Counted from the stretch's first letter, positions 45,625-55,493 are shown. The stretch is DNA of 64,000 bases from Bacteroidota bacterium (GCA_015222165.1 JADFUS010000042.1:1-64000); one strand, 5' to 3'. The notes: generated by a model not told the origin, from the sequence alone. Program-made: numbers and translations.

Positions 45625-47271
45625 TTATTCGCCTAAGAAAAGCTTCATATCTTCGTCTACTGTTCCTATGCCTGCAATTCCGAAATTATCAACAAGAACT
45701 TTTACTACATTTGGTGATAAAAATGCTGGAAGTGTTGGTCCTAAGTGAATGTTTTTCACTCCTAAATAAAGTAATGAAAGCAATACGATAACTGCTTTTT
45801 GCTCGTACCACGCTATATTATAAGCTATTGGCAACTCGTTTATATCGTTAAGCTCGAATATCTCTTTTAACTTCATAGCTATAACAACCAACGAATAACT
45901 ATCATTACATTGTCCAGCATCTAAAACTCTTGGTATACCGTTAATATCTCCTAGAGGCAATTTATTATATCTGAATTTTGCACAACCCGCTGTTAGAATA
46001 ACCGTATCTTTAGGTAGTTTTTTTGCAAATTCTGTATAATATTCACGGCTCTTCATACGACCATCACACCCTGCCATAACAAAGAATTTACGTATAGCAC
46101 CACTCTTCACAGCATCAACAATTTTGTCGGCAAGAGCGAAAACCTGTGCATGAGCAAAACCACCTACAATCTCACCTTTTTCAATTTCTATTGGAGGTGC
46201 ACATTTTTTTGCGTGTTCTATAAGTTGTGAGAAATCTTTTGAACCTCCCTCTCTACGATTTGCAATATGAGTGAATCCCTTAAACCCTGACGAACCAGTA
46301 GTATAAACTCTGTCCGAATAAGTTGCGGAAGCACGAGGCGGAACAATACAATTTGTTGTAAACAATATCACACCATTAAAAGTTTCGAAATCTGTAGTTT
46401 GACTCCACCAAGAACCACCATAGTTACCAACAAAATTATCGTATTTCTTAAATGCTGGATAATAGTTCGCTGGAAGCATCTCGCTATGTGTATATACGTC
46501 AACACCAGTTCCTTGAGTTTGCTCAAGAAGATCTTGCATATCTCTTAAATCGTGACCAGTTATAAGGATAGCTGGATTTTTACGAACACCTAAACTAACC
46601 TTTGTAATTTCTGGATTACCATAAGCTGTAGTATTTGCTTTATCTAACAAAGCCATGACTTTAACACCATATTCTCCAGTTCTCAAAACCAAAGCTATAA
46701 GCTCATCAACAGTCAAATCGTCATTTGTCGTAGCCACAAGAGCTTCTTGAATAAAAGCACTTATACCCTTATCTACAAAATCAAGATTAAAAGCGTGTTC
46801 TGCATAAGCACAAATTCCTTTTGTACCGTAAATAACTAACTCACGCAATGAACGAATATCTTCATTTTCTGTTGAAAGGACACCAATAGTTTTAGCTTTT
46901 TTCTCCATCTCTTCGATAGATTGACCGTTAAAAGTCAGACAATCACAATCTATAACAAGTTGTAGTCCTAATTTTTCATACGCTTTTTTTGCTTCCGCAC
47001 GTACTAAATAAGCCTCTTTAATTTTAGTAACAAATCTATCTTTATCGAAATTCGCATTTGTGATAGTCATAAACATTCCGTCTATAATTATCTTATTTGC
47101 TTTTGGCAACTCGACACCTTTAGCACGTAATTTTACTGTTATTTTTGAAATTCCTTTCAAAATATATATCAAAAGGTCTTGTAATTCTGCAACTTCAGAA
47201 TCTTTTCCACAAACACCTTTTATTGTACAACCAGTTCCTTTGGCTGTTTCTTGACATTGATAACAAAACAT
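45625..47271 (-). CDS. hcp: Hybrid cluster protein (hydroxylamine reductase / NO-stress protein)
   Basis: A 548-residue protein with N-terminal cluster ligands C3, C6, C15 and C21. The spacing C-x2-C-x8-C-x5-C is that of anaerobe (class I) Hcp with a [4Fe-4S] cluster. Hybrid-cluster ligands lie in [21 protein letters not shown] and [10 protein letters not shown]. Hcp reduces nitric oxide to nitrous oxide, and hydroxylamine in vitro. It is 20 bp after the Fe-S protein gene and divergent from a Crp/Fnr regulator. Confidence 0.96.
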   Translation of the reverse strand: MFCYQCQETAKGTGCTIKGVCGKDSEVAELQDLLIYILKGISKITVKLRAKGVELPKANKIIIDGMFMTITNANFDKDRFVTKIKEAYLVRAEAKKAYEKLGLQLVIDCDCLTFNGQSIEEMEKKAKTIGVLSTENEDIRSLRELVIYGTKGICAYAEHAFNLDFVDKGISAFIQEALVATTNDDLTVDELIALVLRTGEYGVKVMALLDKANTTAYGNPEITKVSLGVRKNPAILITGHDLRDMQDLLEQTQGTGVDVYTHSEMLPANYYPAFKKYDNFVGNYGGSWWSQTTDFETFNGVILFTTNCIVPPRASATYSDRVYTTGSSGFKGFTHIANRREGGSKDFSQLIEHAKKCAPPIEIEKGEIVGGFAHAQVFALADKIVDAVKSGAIRKFFVMAGCDGRMKSREYYTEFAKKLPKDTVILTAGCAKFRYNKLPLGDINGIPRVLDAGQCNDSYSLVVIAMKLKEIFELNDINELPIAYNIAWYEQKAVIVLLSLLYLGVKNIHLGPTLPAFLSPNVVKVLVDNFGIAGIGTVDEDMKLFLGE

Positions 47272-47291
47272 AATTTTATAATTTTAGGTTA

Positions 47292-48143
47292 TTAAATCCA
47301 CTCTTCTTTTAATACATCACCCTTTATTCCAACAACAATTTGTTTAACGGGGATTTTTCTTTTTGCTTGTGATATCGCTGTATGAGCTAAACCAAGCAAA
47401 CCTCCACAACATGGCACTTCCATCATTATGACTGTAAGTGTGTTAATTTGCGAATCGTCTATCATAGAAATTAACTTCTCTATATATTTTTCTTTCCCTG
47501 AATCGAGCTTAGGACAAGCTATAGCAATAATTTTTCCTTTAATATATCGGCTATGAAAATCGCCTAAAGCATAAGCTGTACAATCTGCTGCCAATACTAC
47601 ATCTGCACCCTGAAAATAACTCGCTTGAGGATTTAACAAATGTAACTGAACTGGCCACTGACGAAGTTGAGAAATCTGTGAAACCGAAGAAACCGTCATT
47701 GTCACTGCTTTTGGAGCAAAAGACATCTCCTTTTCACCAGGACAACTTCCACAAGAAGATTTAGATTGTAAAGGCTCTTTAACTGGCACAGAAATATCTA
47801 ATCCTTTTTCTTTTAATACTTCAACTCCTTGATTATAATACTCAGTTTCATTGTGATCTCGGAGATGGGTAAGATGTGCAATAATTGTTTTTTCACCTTT
47901 AGGAATCATACGCTCCATAACAATACGCTCGTCATAAGGCTCTGCTTCACGTTCTTCAAGCTCTATAGCACCAACTGGACAATCACCAATACAAGCTCCC
48001 AATCCATCGCAAAACAAATCGCTAATGATACGAGCTTTGCCATCTATCATCTGCAAAGCACCTTCGTGACACCCTTTAACACAAGCACCACAACCATTAC
48101 ATAAAGTTTCGTCTATTTTTATTATTGTTCTTTTCATACTCAT
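47292..48143 (-). CDS. Iron-sulfur protein, probable electron donor to Hcp
   Basis: A 283-residue protein with an N-terminal ferredoxin module. The first cluster has C15, C18, C21 and C25. The second (CDGLGACIGDCP) keeps only C45, C51 and C55, with one usual Cys replaced. Further Cys motifs follow (SCGSCPGE, ADCTAY, and EVPCCGG near the C-terminus), so it may hold additional clusters. Being cotranscribed with hcp it probably feeds electrons to it, as Hcr does in enterobacteria, though it is unrelated to Hcr. An alternative start is the ATG two codons downstream. Confidence 0.82.
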   Translation of the reverse strand: MSMKRTIIKIDETLCNGCGACVKGCHEGALQMIDGKARIISDLFCDGLGACIGDCPVGAIELEEREAEPYDERIVMERMIPKGEKTIIAHLTHLRDHNETEYYNQGVEVLKEKGLDISVPVKEPLQSKSSCGSCPGEKEMSFAPKAVTMTVSSVSQISQLRQWPVQLHLLNPQASYFQGADVVLAADCTAYALGDFHSRYIKGKIIAIACPKLDSGKEKYIEKLISMIDDSQINTLTVIMMEVPCCGGLLGLAHTAISQAKRKIPVKQIVVGIKGDVLKEEWI

Positions 48144-48153
48144 TATTTTAAGA

Positions 48154-48161
48154 CAAAGATA
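48154..48161 (-). promoter_or_regulatory. -7 box of the Fe-S protein/hcp operon
   Basis: On the minus strand this reads TATCTTTG, an exact TAnnTTTG. The -33 position carries no TTTG; it is occupied by the dyad at 48182-48199. The start codon follows after only about ten bases, so the leader is very short. Confidence 0.6.
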
Positions 48162-48181
48162 TGAATACTGCTTTTGAAGAT

Positions 48182-48199
48182 GTGTAACAGTTGTTACAC
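48182..48199. promoter_or_regulatory. Crp/Fnr-type operator upstream of the hcp operon
   Basis: GTGTAACAGTTGTTACAC is an 8-bp-arm dyad with a two-base centre, the size and symmetry of a Crp/Fnr-family site. It is 20 bp upstream of the -7 box, exactly where the -33 element should be, and next to a divergent Crp/Fnr gene. The layout suggests class-II-style activation of hcp. Confidence 0.75.
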
Positions 48200-48247
48200 T
48201 TTAGAAAACTATATAAATTTTAATATCGATTATTGCATAGAAAAAGA

Positions 48248-48299
48248 CATACTTATCATTAAGTATGAACTAACAGAAAATTAACTACTTATAAGTATG
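48248..48299. promoter_or_regulatory. Two further dyads with TAAGTATGAAC half-sites
   Basis: CATACTTA-TCAT-TAAGTATG (48248-48267) is a perfect 8-bp-arm dyad. TACTTATAAGTA (48286-48297) is a 12-bp perfect palindrome continuing into TATGAAC. Both share the half-site TAAGTATGAAC. They lie between hcp and the regulator and may control the regulator gene. Confidence 0.45.
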
Positions 48300-48372
48300 A
48301 ACACAAATACTATGCTAGAATTATAACGAAATTAATTATTAATATATCTTAGCATTTTTATCGGAAATATTA

Positions 48373-48380
48373 TATCTTTG
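48373..48380 (+). promoter_or_regulatory. -7 box of the Crp/Fnr regulator gene
   Basis: TATCTTTG is an exact TAnnTTTG 19 bases before the ATG at 48400. No exact TTTG lies at -33. Confidence 0.45.
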
Positions 48381-48399
48381 GTATCTAATTAATGACTCT

Positions 48400-49047
48400 A
48401 TGAATTTAGAACAATGCCTTGGATGTGGCAAAATATCAAAAAAGGAACGTGAGGAATATTTTAACTCTCTTGATGCTATTATAAAAAACTATAAAAAAGG
48501 AGATTATATTGCTAGACAAGGTGATATGGTAGATTATTTATATATTTTAAGCGAGGGAAGCGTTAAAACAGAGATGATTACGGAAAGTGGTGGAATTTTG
48601 GGAGTTGAAACTATTGTTGCTCCTCGACCTCTTGCTCCAGCTTTTCTATTTGCTGACAACAATCGTTTTCCCGTTGATGTTATTGCTAGTAAAGAGTGTG
48701 AAGTTGCTCTTATTTCTAAAGAATCTGTCATGAAACAGCTATCTACAAACGAATCATTTTTTAAAAGTTATATGGCTTTTAACGCCAATAGAACGCATTT
48801 TTTATCTGAAAGATTACAGCTACTATCTATAAAAACTATAAAAGGAAAATTGGCATATTATATTTTGCAACGAGCAAAAAACGGACTATTTGATTTGGAA
48901 TTAAATCAAAAAGAACTTGCTGAATATTTTGGCGTAGCTCGTCCCTCTATAGCACGAAGTTTTTCTGAAATGGTTGAAGAAGAAGTTATTACAAGTGATG
49001 GTAAAATTTTGAATAATGATAAATTGAAAAATTATATTTTATCATAA
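48400..49047 (+). CDS. Crp/Fnr family transcriptional regulator, probable Hcp regulator
   Basis: A 215-residue protein with an N-terminal cyclic-nucleotide-binding-type beta-barrel (about 15-120), a long dimer helix, and a C-terminal winged helix (ELNQKELAEYFGVARPSIARSFSEM, about 165-190). Two N-terminal cysteines (C6, C9) are present, but not the four-Cys pattern of Fnr. Position divergent from the hcp operon, with a matching dyad between them, suggests an HcpR-like nitrosative-stress regulator. HcpR proteins are reported to sense NO through haem; whether this one does is not visible. Confidence 0.85.
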   Translation: MNLEQCLGCGKISKKEREEYFNSLDAIIKNYKKGDYIARQGDMVDYLYILSEGSVKTEMITESGGILGVETIVAPRPLAPAFLFADNNRFPVDVIASKECEVALISKESVMKQLSTNESFFKSYMAFNANRTHFLSERLQLLSIKTIKGKLAYYILQRAKNGLFDLELNQKELAEYFGVARPSIARSFSEMVEEEVITSDGKILNNDKLKNYILS

Positions 49048-49048
49048 A

Positions 49049-51334
49049 TTAACAATCAACATTTACACTCACAATAACTTTATTTTTATATTTTTTCACT
49101 ATCTGCTGAATAATTTTAGCCATGGACTCTTTGGCTGGAAGAAACCCTATTTTCAATAATTTAACGGTTATATTTTCTATATAAAAACCTCTAATTTTAT
49201 CTATTAACGGAGATTCTAAAGAACAAGAAATCATCTTGACTCCTGAATTTAAAGAAGTTACAATATCTTGTGATGCCGAAGATAATAATTCACTATCAAC
49301 ACATTTAACAGTAATTTGTATCATTTTACATATTGGAGGATAATTAAAAACAGTACGTGCCTCAATTTCATGACGATACATAGAAAGATAATCGTTATTT
49401 CTTATTTGAAGAAAAAGCGGATTTTCGGGCTGTGAAGTTTGGATAATCATCTCTCCTTGCGCAACATTACGAGAAGTACGACCTGCGAATTGCGTCATTA
49501 TTTGGTAAGTACGCTCTTCGGAACGGAAATTTGGGAAATTAAGAATATTATCTACATTGACAACACAAGCAAGTGTAGCCTTAGGAAAATCGAATCCCTT
49601 GGTTATTATTTGTGTTCCCACGACCAATTTTTTCTCACCTTTTTCAACTGCTGAAAGCGTATCTGCAAAATCTTTTTTTCGTCTCATGGCGTCTCCATCA
49701 AGCCTAGCTATAGAAGCCAAAGGAAAATATTTATCCAATTTTTCCTCTACATTTTCTGAACCTATACCATGCAAAACCATATTCGCACGACACTTAGGAC
49801 ACAAATCTAAAACTTTTCGTCTTTCACCACAATAGTGACATTCGAGCATCATAGATTGTTTGTGATAAGTCAACGACACATTACACTGAGTACATTTTGG
49901 TATATATCCGCAATTGCTACATTCCATATACGAAGCAAATCCACGTCTGTTATGAAGTATTAATGTTTGGTCTCCACGCTCCATACATTTACCAATTTCA
50001 GTAAGCATATATTTACTAAAATAACGTGTATCAAAACGATAACCATATACCTGCTTATCTTTTAGAGCAATATGGCGTCTATCTATAATTTTTATTTTAG
50101 GATCTGGAGCTTCGTTATATCTTTTATCAATCTTAACAATGGCATATTTACCCATTTCAACATTATAAAAGCTCTCTATTGATGGGGTTGCACTAACAAG
50201 AAGCGTTGATGAACCATAAATATTTTGCATTACCAAAGCACAATCTCTAGCACTAAAATAAGGACGTTTATCAGACTGTTTATAGCTCAAATCATGTTCT
50301 TCATCGACAACTACAATAGCTAAATTATCGAAAGGAAGACCAACGGCAACACGTGTTCCCACAATAATTTTGACTTCTCCATTAAGGATTTTTTGATAAG
50401 TAGAAAATCTTTTAAGAGCACTATCTTGAGAGGTATAAGTCGCAACATCACTTGGGAAAGCACTAAGAATACGTTTAGAAAGCTGGGTCGAAAAAGCAAG
50501 CTCTGGAACTAGAATTAACGCCTGAAACCCATTATCAACAGCCGTTTTCACTTGGTGCAAATAAATTTCTGTCTTTCCTGAGCCTGAAATACCATGCAAC
50601 AAAACAGGTTTTTTTTCACCCAAAAAAGAGCTAACACTTTCACTAGCTACTTTTTGGATATCTGTCAAAACTTTAAGATTTGCAGAAATATCTATTTTTT
50701 CTTTAACTTGGTAATTTCGAGGGCGTAACTCCTCTTTTTGACTTAGCATACCACGCTTAACAAGCTCTCTTAAAGCAGTAGAACCTGCATCGTGTTTAAG
50801 CAATTCACTTTTCCATATCTCTATATTCTCACCTTTCAACTCTCCAAATTTTAGAAGACTTAGAAAAGCCTCTTTCTGTTTTGGTGAACGACTTAGAGTT
50901 TGTATATTTTCATCACGAAGAGAATCCGACGTTGATAATCTAACATCTGAAATCACACTCTCCTTGTGTCGATAGTGAGTAATGCCATCTTCCAACTCTC
51001 CACTAATTCTAAGAGCTGTAGGAAGAAAATTCTTCATCACCTCACCCATTGTCGAGATATAATAGTCCGAAATCCACTGCCACAATCTTATTTGAGGGAC
51101 TGTAACAATAGGTTTTAAATCTATTACTTCTATAATATCTTTGATTCTAGTATCGGGGAAATCTTCTTCTATATTTTTAATACTCATAACAATAGCAGAA
51201 TAAACTTTCCTTTTTCCTACACTTACGGCAACACGTCCTCCTTCAACAACCTGCCCTTGCCACTGATCTGGCACTCTATAGATAAGCAGTTTGTCTAAAT
51301 ATAATGGGAGAAGAACATTAACATAAGTTGTCAT
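49049..51334 (-). CDS. priA: Primosomal replication protein N' (PriA helicase)
   Basis: A 761-residue superfamily 2 helicase. It has Walker A HGISGSGKTE, DEEH in VVVDEEHDLSYKQ, and the zinc-binding cluster region CSNCGYIPKCTQC ... CHYCGER ... CPKC. The helicase end block is VGTQIITKGFDFPK. PriA reloads the replisome at stalled forks. Its ATG follows the dnaG stop with no gap, so the two primosome genes are translationally coupled. Confidence 0.95.
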   Translation of the reverse strand: MTTYVNVLLPLYLDKLLIYRVPDQWQGQVVEGGRVAVSVGKRKVYSAIVMSIKNIEEDFPDTRIKDIIEVIDLKPIVTVPQIRLWQWISDYYISTMGEVMKNFLPTALRISGELEDGITHYRHKESVISDVRLSTSDSLRDENIQTLSRSPKQKEAFLSLLKFGELKGENIEIWKSELLKHDAGSTALRELVKRGMLSQKEELRPRNYQVKEKIDISANLKVLTDIQKVASESVSSFLGEKKPVLLHGISGSGKTEIYLHQVKTAVDNGFQALILVPELAFSTQLSKRILSAFPSDVATYTSQDSALKRFSTYQKILNGEVKIIVGTRVAVGLPFDNLAIVVVDEEHDLSYKQSDKRPYFSARDCALVMQNIYGSSTLLVSATPSIESFYNVEMGKYAIVKIDKRYNEAPDPKIKIIDRRHIALKDKQVYGYRFDTRYFSKYMLTEIGKCMERGDQTLILHNRRGFASYMECSNCGYIPKCTQCNVSLTYHKQSMMLECHYCGERRKVLDLCPKCRANMVLHGIGSENVEEKLDKYFPLASIARLDGDAMRRKKDFADTLSAVEKGEKKLVVGTQIITKGFDFPKATLACVVNVDNILNFPNFRSEERTYQIMTQFAGRTSRNVAQGEMIIQTSQPENPLFLQIRNNDYLSMYRHEIEARTVFNYPPICKMIQITVKCVDSELLSSASQDIVTSLNSGVKMISCSLESPLIDKIRGFYIENITVKLLKIGFLPAKESMAKIIQQIVKKYKNKVIVSVNVDC

Positions 51335-53353
51335 TTATACTATTCTTGAATATTGCTTATTAATCATTTTTCGACTTTCGTTTAGAGCATCAATTTGTTT
51401 AAGAATATTCATATCCCCACTTTTTTTAAGCTCTTGGACAAGTTCCTTGATAATCTTTTCTATAAAACGTAACTTGTATAGTGCTAACGTCTTAGGGACA
51501 ACAATATCTAAATTTGGAACATATTCTTCACTGACACTTTCTACGATATTAAATTTTTGCCATATTTTACTTGAACGATATTTATCTTCTCGAGTCATGA
51601 TATCAATAACAAAATCACACACCTTAGGATCGCTATGGTTTATGAAATCCGAAGCTGTAACTTTAGGTTTTTCAACCTCTTTTTCGTCATCGTTTTCATC
51701 TTCACCTTCTGACTCCTCTCTTTGTTCAAATTCATCTTCGGCAGTTTTTAATATCTCTTTATACTCTTGAAGAATGGTATTATAAGTTTTATTTGTAAAA
51801 CTTATATTATCAATCTCCAACTCGTCTATGATCGTATGTGCGACATTAAGATAGACTGGTTCTTGGTGGGGAACTGTGTAAACAATGCTCTTATCACCAA
51901 ATCGAAGAAGATATATAAGCAACTCTTTTTCGAGTTCAGAAACATCATCTGTTTGTGAATAAACTGGCATTACAACAGGTTGTCCTATAGGTTTATAAGT
52001 TTGCTTAAACTCTTTATTATAAGCACTTAAACCCGTACCACCCGATTTTTTAGAAATATATTTTTTTGTTACTTCTTGATTTACAAGAGCCTCATCAACT
52101 TCTAATAATGTGCTACACTCTTTTATAAACTGAGAACGAATAATAGCATCTGGAATAACTGATATTGAAGTTATTACGTCTGTAATGACCGAAGCACGAC
52201 CAATAGGGTCATCTTTTGTATCTCTTATAAGTAACTTTGTTTTAAAAGATAAAAAATCCTCTTCATTTTTAACTAAATAATCGTTTGTCTCGGTTGAGGA
52301 GTGCGCTCGTGCAAAAGAGTCTGGATCTTCACCCTCAGGCATCATCACCACACGAACATTCATACCCTCGCTAAGTATCATATCAATACCTCGCAAAGAA
52401 GCCTTAATACCAGCAAAATCACTATCATATATAACGGTGATATTGTTTGTAAAACGCTTTATAAGTTTTATTTGGTCAGTTGTTAGAGATGTTCCTGAAG
52501 ATGCTACGATATTTTCAACTCCCGATTGGAACATAGATATTACATCGGTATAACCCTCAACAAGAATACATCTATCTTGTTTAACTATCTCTTTACGAGC
52601 AAAATTTATTCCGTAAAGGGTATAACTTTTATGATATATTTCTGATTCTGGAGAGTTAAGATATTTTGCTTTACTTTTTTCGGAAGACATCACACGCCCA
52701 CCAAAACCAATTACTCGACCACTAAGAGAGTGAATTGGAAACATTACTCTACCAGTAAATCTATCATAATAGCCACGTGAATCGTGTTTTATGGTAAGAC
52801 CTGTTTTAATAAGAAATTCCTCTTTATAGCCGTCTTCAAGAGCCTTTAATGTCATCAAATCTCCTTTTGACGGGCAATATCCAAGCTGGAATTTTTCTAT
52901 TATAGCATCTGAGAAGCCTCGCTCATGAAAATAGCTAAGCCCAATATTTTTACCTTCCGAACTATTTATTAATTTATTGCTAAAAAAATCTTTTGCATAA
53001 GCCGTAACAACCATCATACTTTCTCGATCGTTATTTGCCTCCACCTGCTCGGGAGTCATCTCTTTTTCCTTAATTTCTATGCCATATTTTTTGGCAAGAT
53101 ATTTCAGAGCTTCAGGATATGACATACTTTCGTGTTCCATAAGAAAAGACGTAACGTTACCACCTTTTCCACAACCGAAACATTTGAAATAGCCTTTTGA
53201 GGGAGAGACAACAAAAGAAGGAGTTTTTTCATCATGAAAAGGACAACACGCCTGATAGTTAACACCTTTTTTAGTAAGTGTTATAAAATCACTAAGAACA
53301 TCGACTATATCGGCCGAAGCGTATATTCTTTCAACGGTTTGTCTATCTATCAT
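51335..53353 (-). CDS. dnaG: DNA primase
   Basis: A 672-residue primase. The CHC2 zinc finger has C37, H40, C58 and C61. The Toprim block is ILVEGYTDVISMFQSG, and a GRVMFPIHSLSGRVIGFGGR RNA-polymerase-fold segment is present. A C-terminal helicase-interaction region follows an acidic linker rich in Glu and Asp (roughly 555-580). It makes RNA primers at the fork. Driven by the promoter at 53419-53449. Confidence 0.95.
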   Translation of the reverse strand: MIDRQTVERIYASADIVDVLSDFITLTKKGVNYQACCPFHDEKTPSFVVSPSKGYFKCFGCGKGGNVTSFLMEHESMSYPEALKYLAKKYGIEIKEKEMTPEQVEANNDRESMMVVTAYAKDFFSNKLINSSEGKNIGLSYFHERGFSDAIIEKFQLGYCPSKGDLMTLKALEDGYKEEFLIKTGLTIKHDSRGYYDRFTGRVMFPIHSLSGRVIGFGGRVMSSEKSKAKYLNSPESEIYHKSYTLYGINFARKEIVKQDRCILVEGYTDVISMFQSGVENIVASSGTSLTTDQIKLIKRFTNNITVIYDSDFAGIKASLRGIDMILSEGMNVRVVMMPEGEDPDSFARAHSSTETNDYLVKNEEDFLSFKTKLLIRDTKDDPIGRASVITDVITSISVIPDAIIRSQFIKECSTLLEVDEALVNQEVTKKYISKKSGGTGLSAYNKEFKQTYKPIGQPVVMPVYSQTDDVSELEKELLIYLLRFGDKSIVYTVPHQEPVYLNVAHTIIDELEIDNISFTNKTYNTILQEYKEILKTAEDEFEQREESEGEDENDDEKEVEKPKVTASDFINHSDPKVCDFVIDIMTREDKYRSSKIWQKFNIVESVSEEYVPNLDIVVPKTLALYKLRFIEKIIKELVQELKKSGDMNILKQIDALNESRKMINKQYSRIV

Positions 53354-53418
53354 TATAAGATTATTTTTTATAAACGTTATTTATAAAACGAGTTTAACAC
53401 TCTACATAACGTTTCCTA

Positions 53419-53449
53419 CAAAGATAGATTTTTTTCATCAAAAGCCAAA
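53419..53449 (-). promoter_or_regulatory. Bacteroidetes-type promoter for dnaG-priA
   Basis: On the minus strand TTTG (53449-53446) is followed after 19 nt by TATCTTTG (53426-53419), matching the consensus at both boxes and in spacing. The leader is about 60 nt. The -33 box overlaps the hairpin at 53448-53484. Confidence 0.7.
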
Positions 53450-53484
53450 GGTCTGACAGCAAAATAAATTGCATATCAGACCTT
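53448..53484 (-). terminator. Hairpin after hsp20
   Basis: AAGGTCTGA (53448-53456) pairs with TCAGACCTT (53476-53484), 20 bp after the hsp20 stop on the minus strand. The T-tract is imperfect, so termination is likely but not certain. Confidence 0.6.
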
Positions 53485-53504
53485 CATCATAAAAGTATAT
53501 ACCT

Positions 53505-54008
53505 TTATTTAATATTTATTTTTGTAGTTTTTTCTAAAGGAACACTCTCAATAATTTTAGGAATGTCTATATAAAGCACTCCATTTTCTTGTTTTGCAGA
53601 TATTTTATCTTTATCTACATTTTCTGGAAGAAGCAAAGTTTGTTTAAAACGTGAGTAATAAAATTCTCTACGAAGGTAACGACCTTTATCATCATCGTCA
53701 TCATCACAATCTTTATCTTTGCAATCTTTACTTTCGCAATCTTTTGCATCATCGTCCATAACCTTACCTTCTGAATATTTGTTACAATCTTTCTCCATAC
53801 TTACGATAAGTTCATTATCATTTTTAATCTCTAAAGAAAAATCGTCCTTACTCATTCCAGGAACAGCAATTTCGATATGATAATTCTCATCATTTTCAAT
53901 AATATTTATCGCTGGAGAGCTATCATTTGTTTTTGCGATCCACTCATTGCCCATAAAATCATTTAAGATATTTGGCAACCACATTTGATGTTTTTTTGGT
54001 AGTAGCAT
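53505..54008 (-). CDS. Hsp20/alpha-crystallin small heat shock protein with Cys/Asp-rich insert
   Basis: A 167-residue chaperone. The alpha-crystallin domain begins at YHIEIAVPGMSKDDF (about 43-57) and ends with ISAKQENGVLYIDIPK, which contains the GVL signature. Between them residues 74-109 form an insert with four cysteines (75, 91, 96, 101) spaced by Lys/Asp/Glu, ending in six consecutive Asp. The insert occupies the beta6 loop used for dimer contacts. Related Bacteroidales proteins have a charged loop here, from memory without the cysteines. It binds unfolding proteins; the insert could bind metal or sense redox state, which is inference. Confidence 0.9.
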   Translation of the reverse strand: MLLPKKHQMWLPNILNDFMGNEWIAKTNDSSPAINIIENDENYHIEIAVPGMSKDDFSLEIKNDNELIVSMEKDCNKYSEGKVMDDDAKDCESKDCKDKDCDDDDDDKGRYLRREFYYSRFKQTLLLPENVDKDKISAKQENGVLYIDIPKIIESVPLEKTTKINIK

Positions 54009-54032
54009 AGTATTAAATTTTAAGGTTTAAAA

Positions 54033-54049
54033 AAGAATAATATATTCTT
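54033..54049 (-). terminator. Terminator of the RecD-like helicase gene
   Basis: AAGAAT-N5-ATTCTT forms a 6-bp stem. On the minus strand it is followed by a run of six T, 26 bp beyond the helicase stop codon. Confidence 0.6.
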
Positions 54050-54074
54050 AATCATACCGCAAACTATGTGCCAA

Positions 54075-55493
54075 TTAATCACAAAAAAAATCATCAGGGA
54101 AATTTAATAAATAAACCTCCTTCTTAGCTCGTGTAATAGCTGTATATAACCAACGTAACAAATCTACACTCATATTTTCACTACTCCATAACATTCTATC
54201 TATAAACACAGCGTCCCACTGTCCCCCTTGAGCTTTATGACAAGTTACTGCGTAAGCAAACTTAATTTGTAAAGCATTTAAAAAAGGATCTTGTTTCATT
54301 TTTTTATATCGCTCACGCTTAGTTGGTATATAAGCATAATCTTCCTCAACAGCATAAAAAAGCTCTTTATTTCGCTGTGAACTTAATGACGGAGTATCGG
54401 CAGAAAGCGTATCTAAAAGAAGTTTACAATCTATCTCTGTATCGTCACTATCTGGGAAACGTAACGTAGCATCGATAAATCTGCAACCATATAACTCTTG
54501 ATAGCGTCGGACTCTTCTAATCATTGCTATATCTCCATTTGCTATAAAATCGCCATCTTTTTTCTCTTCATCTAAATTTAAAGAGTAATGATAATTATTC
54601 TTCACCACCATAACCATATCCGAAGAATCTAACTCCTCTTCTTGATATAGAATTCTTGAACGAACACCTTGATTAAAACGATTTGCTTGTTTGTTTGAAC
54701 GAGTTATTACTATACAATTCTCCTGTCCATATTTTGAATAAGCATCTTCAAGAGTTTCTATAAAATCTTCTCCTCCTATGCGTTTAAAATCTGGATATGA
54801 TAAATCGAATTTTGGTATTTTACATAATCGCTGTTCTATCAATAATCTGCACGCTGTAGCATTAAAAAGCACCCCAGAATCTTTATTCTGACGCACAACT
54901 TGACGCATCTCCACAAAATTAACTTTACCATAGACAGAAAGAGCATTTATATCTAAAGCAGGACTTAAATCGCTACCAATGGGAGGAAGCTGGGCTTTAT
55001 CACCAATAAATATTATCTTTCCATTTTCTCCTAACGAGACATAATTAAAAAGATCCTCAAGGAGATTACCGCTACCAAAAATATTATTTTCATAACTCGA
55101 AGTCGAAATCATTGATGCTTCATCTATAATAAAAAAAGCATCACGTGTTTTATTGAAATCAAGAACAAAACCTTCTTGCGTAACAGATTTTTGACGATAT
55201 ATTTTCTTGTGAATAGTAAGGGCTTCGTAACCTGAATAATAGTTCATAACCTTGGCAGCACGCCCCGTAGGAGCAAGCATAAAATGCTCTATTTTCATCT
55301 CCTTAAAAGTCTTCGCCAAAGCCGATATTATCGACGTCTTACCCGTTCCAGCATAACCATTGACAACCATGATTCGGCTATCATTTTGACTTGCCACAAA
55401 TTCACCCAAAACAGATATTAAATGTTGTTGGTCAGCTGTAGCATCAAAACTAAAATGGTGCAATATTTTATTTTCTATAAATTTTGATAACAT
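54075..55493 (-). CDS. RecD-like ATP-dependent DNA helicase
   Basis: A superfamily 1 helicase of about 472 residues. Walker A is GYAGTGKTS, the DEAS-type motif II is FFIDEASMIS, GDKAQLPPIG is motif III, and a late TCHKAQGGQWDAVFID and YTAITRAKK give motifs V and VI. This is the short Bacteroidetes RecD-like protein without RecBC partners. I start at ATG 55493 (MLSKFIENKIL) because the upstream TTG at 55523 adds only ten non-conserved residues. It works in DNA repair or recombination; the exact role is unknown. Confidence 0.9.
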   Translation of the reverse strand: MLSKFIENKILHHFSFDATADQQHLISVLGEFVASQNDSRIMVVNGYAGTGKTSIISALAKTFKEMKIEHFMLAPTGRAAKVMNYYSGYEALTIHKKIYRQKSVTQEGFVLDFNKTRDAFFIIDEASMISTSSYENNIFGSGNLLEDLFNYVSLGENGKIIFIGDKAQLPPIGSDLSPALDINALSVYGKVNFVEMRQVVRQNKDSGVLFNATACRLLIEQRLCKIPKFDLSYPDFKRIGGEDFIETLEDAYSKYGQENCIVITRSNKQANRFNQGVRSRILYQEEELDSSDMVMVVKNNYHYSLNLDEEKKDGDFIANGDIAMIRRVRRYQELYGCRFIDATLRFPDSDDTEIDCKLLLDTLSADTPSLSSQRNKELFYAVEEDYAYIPTKRERYKKMKQDPFLNALQIKFAYAVTCHKAQGGQWDAVFIDRMLWSSENMSVDLLRWLYTAITRAKKEVYLLNFPDDFFCD

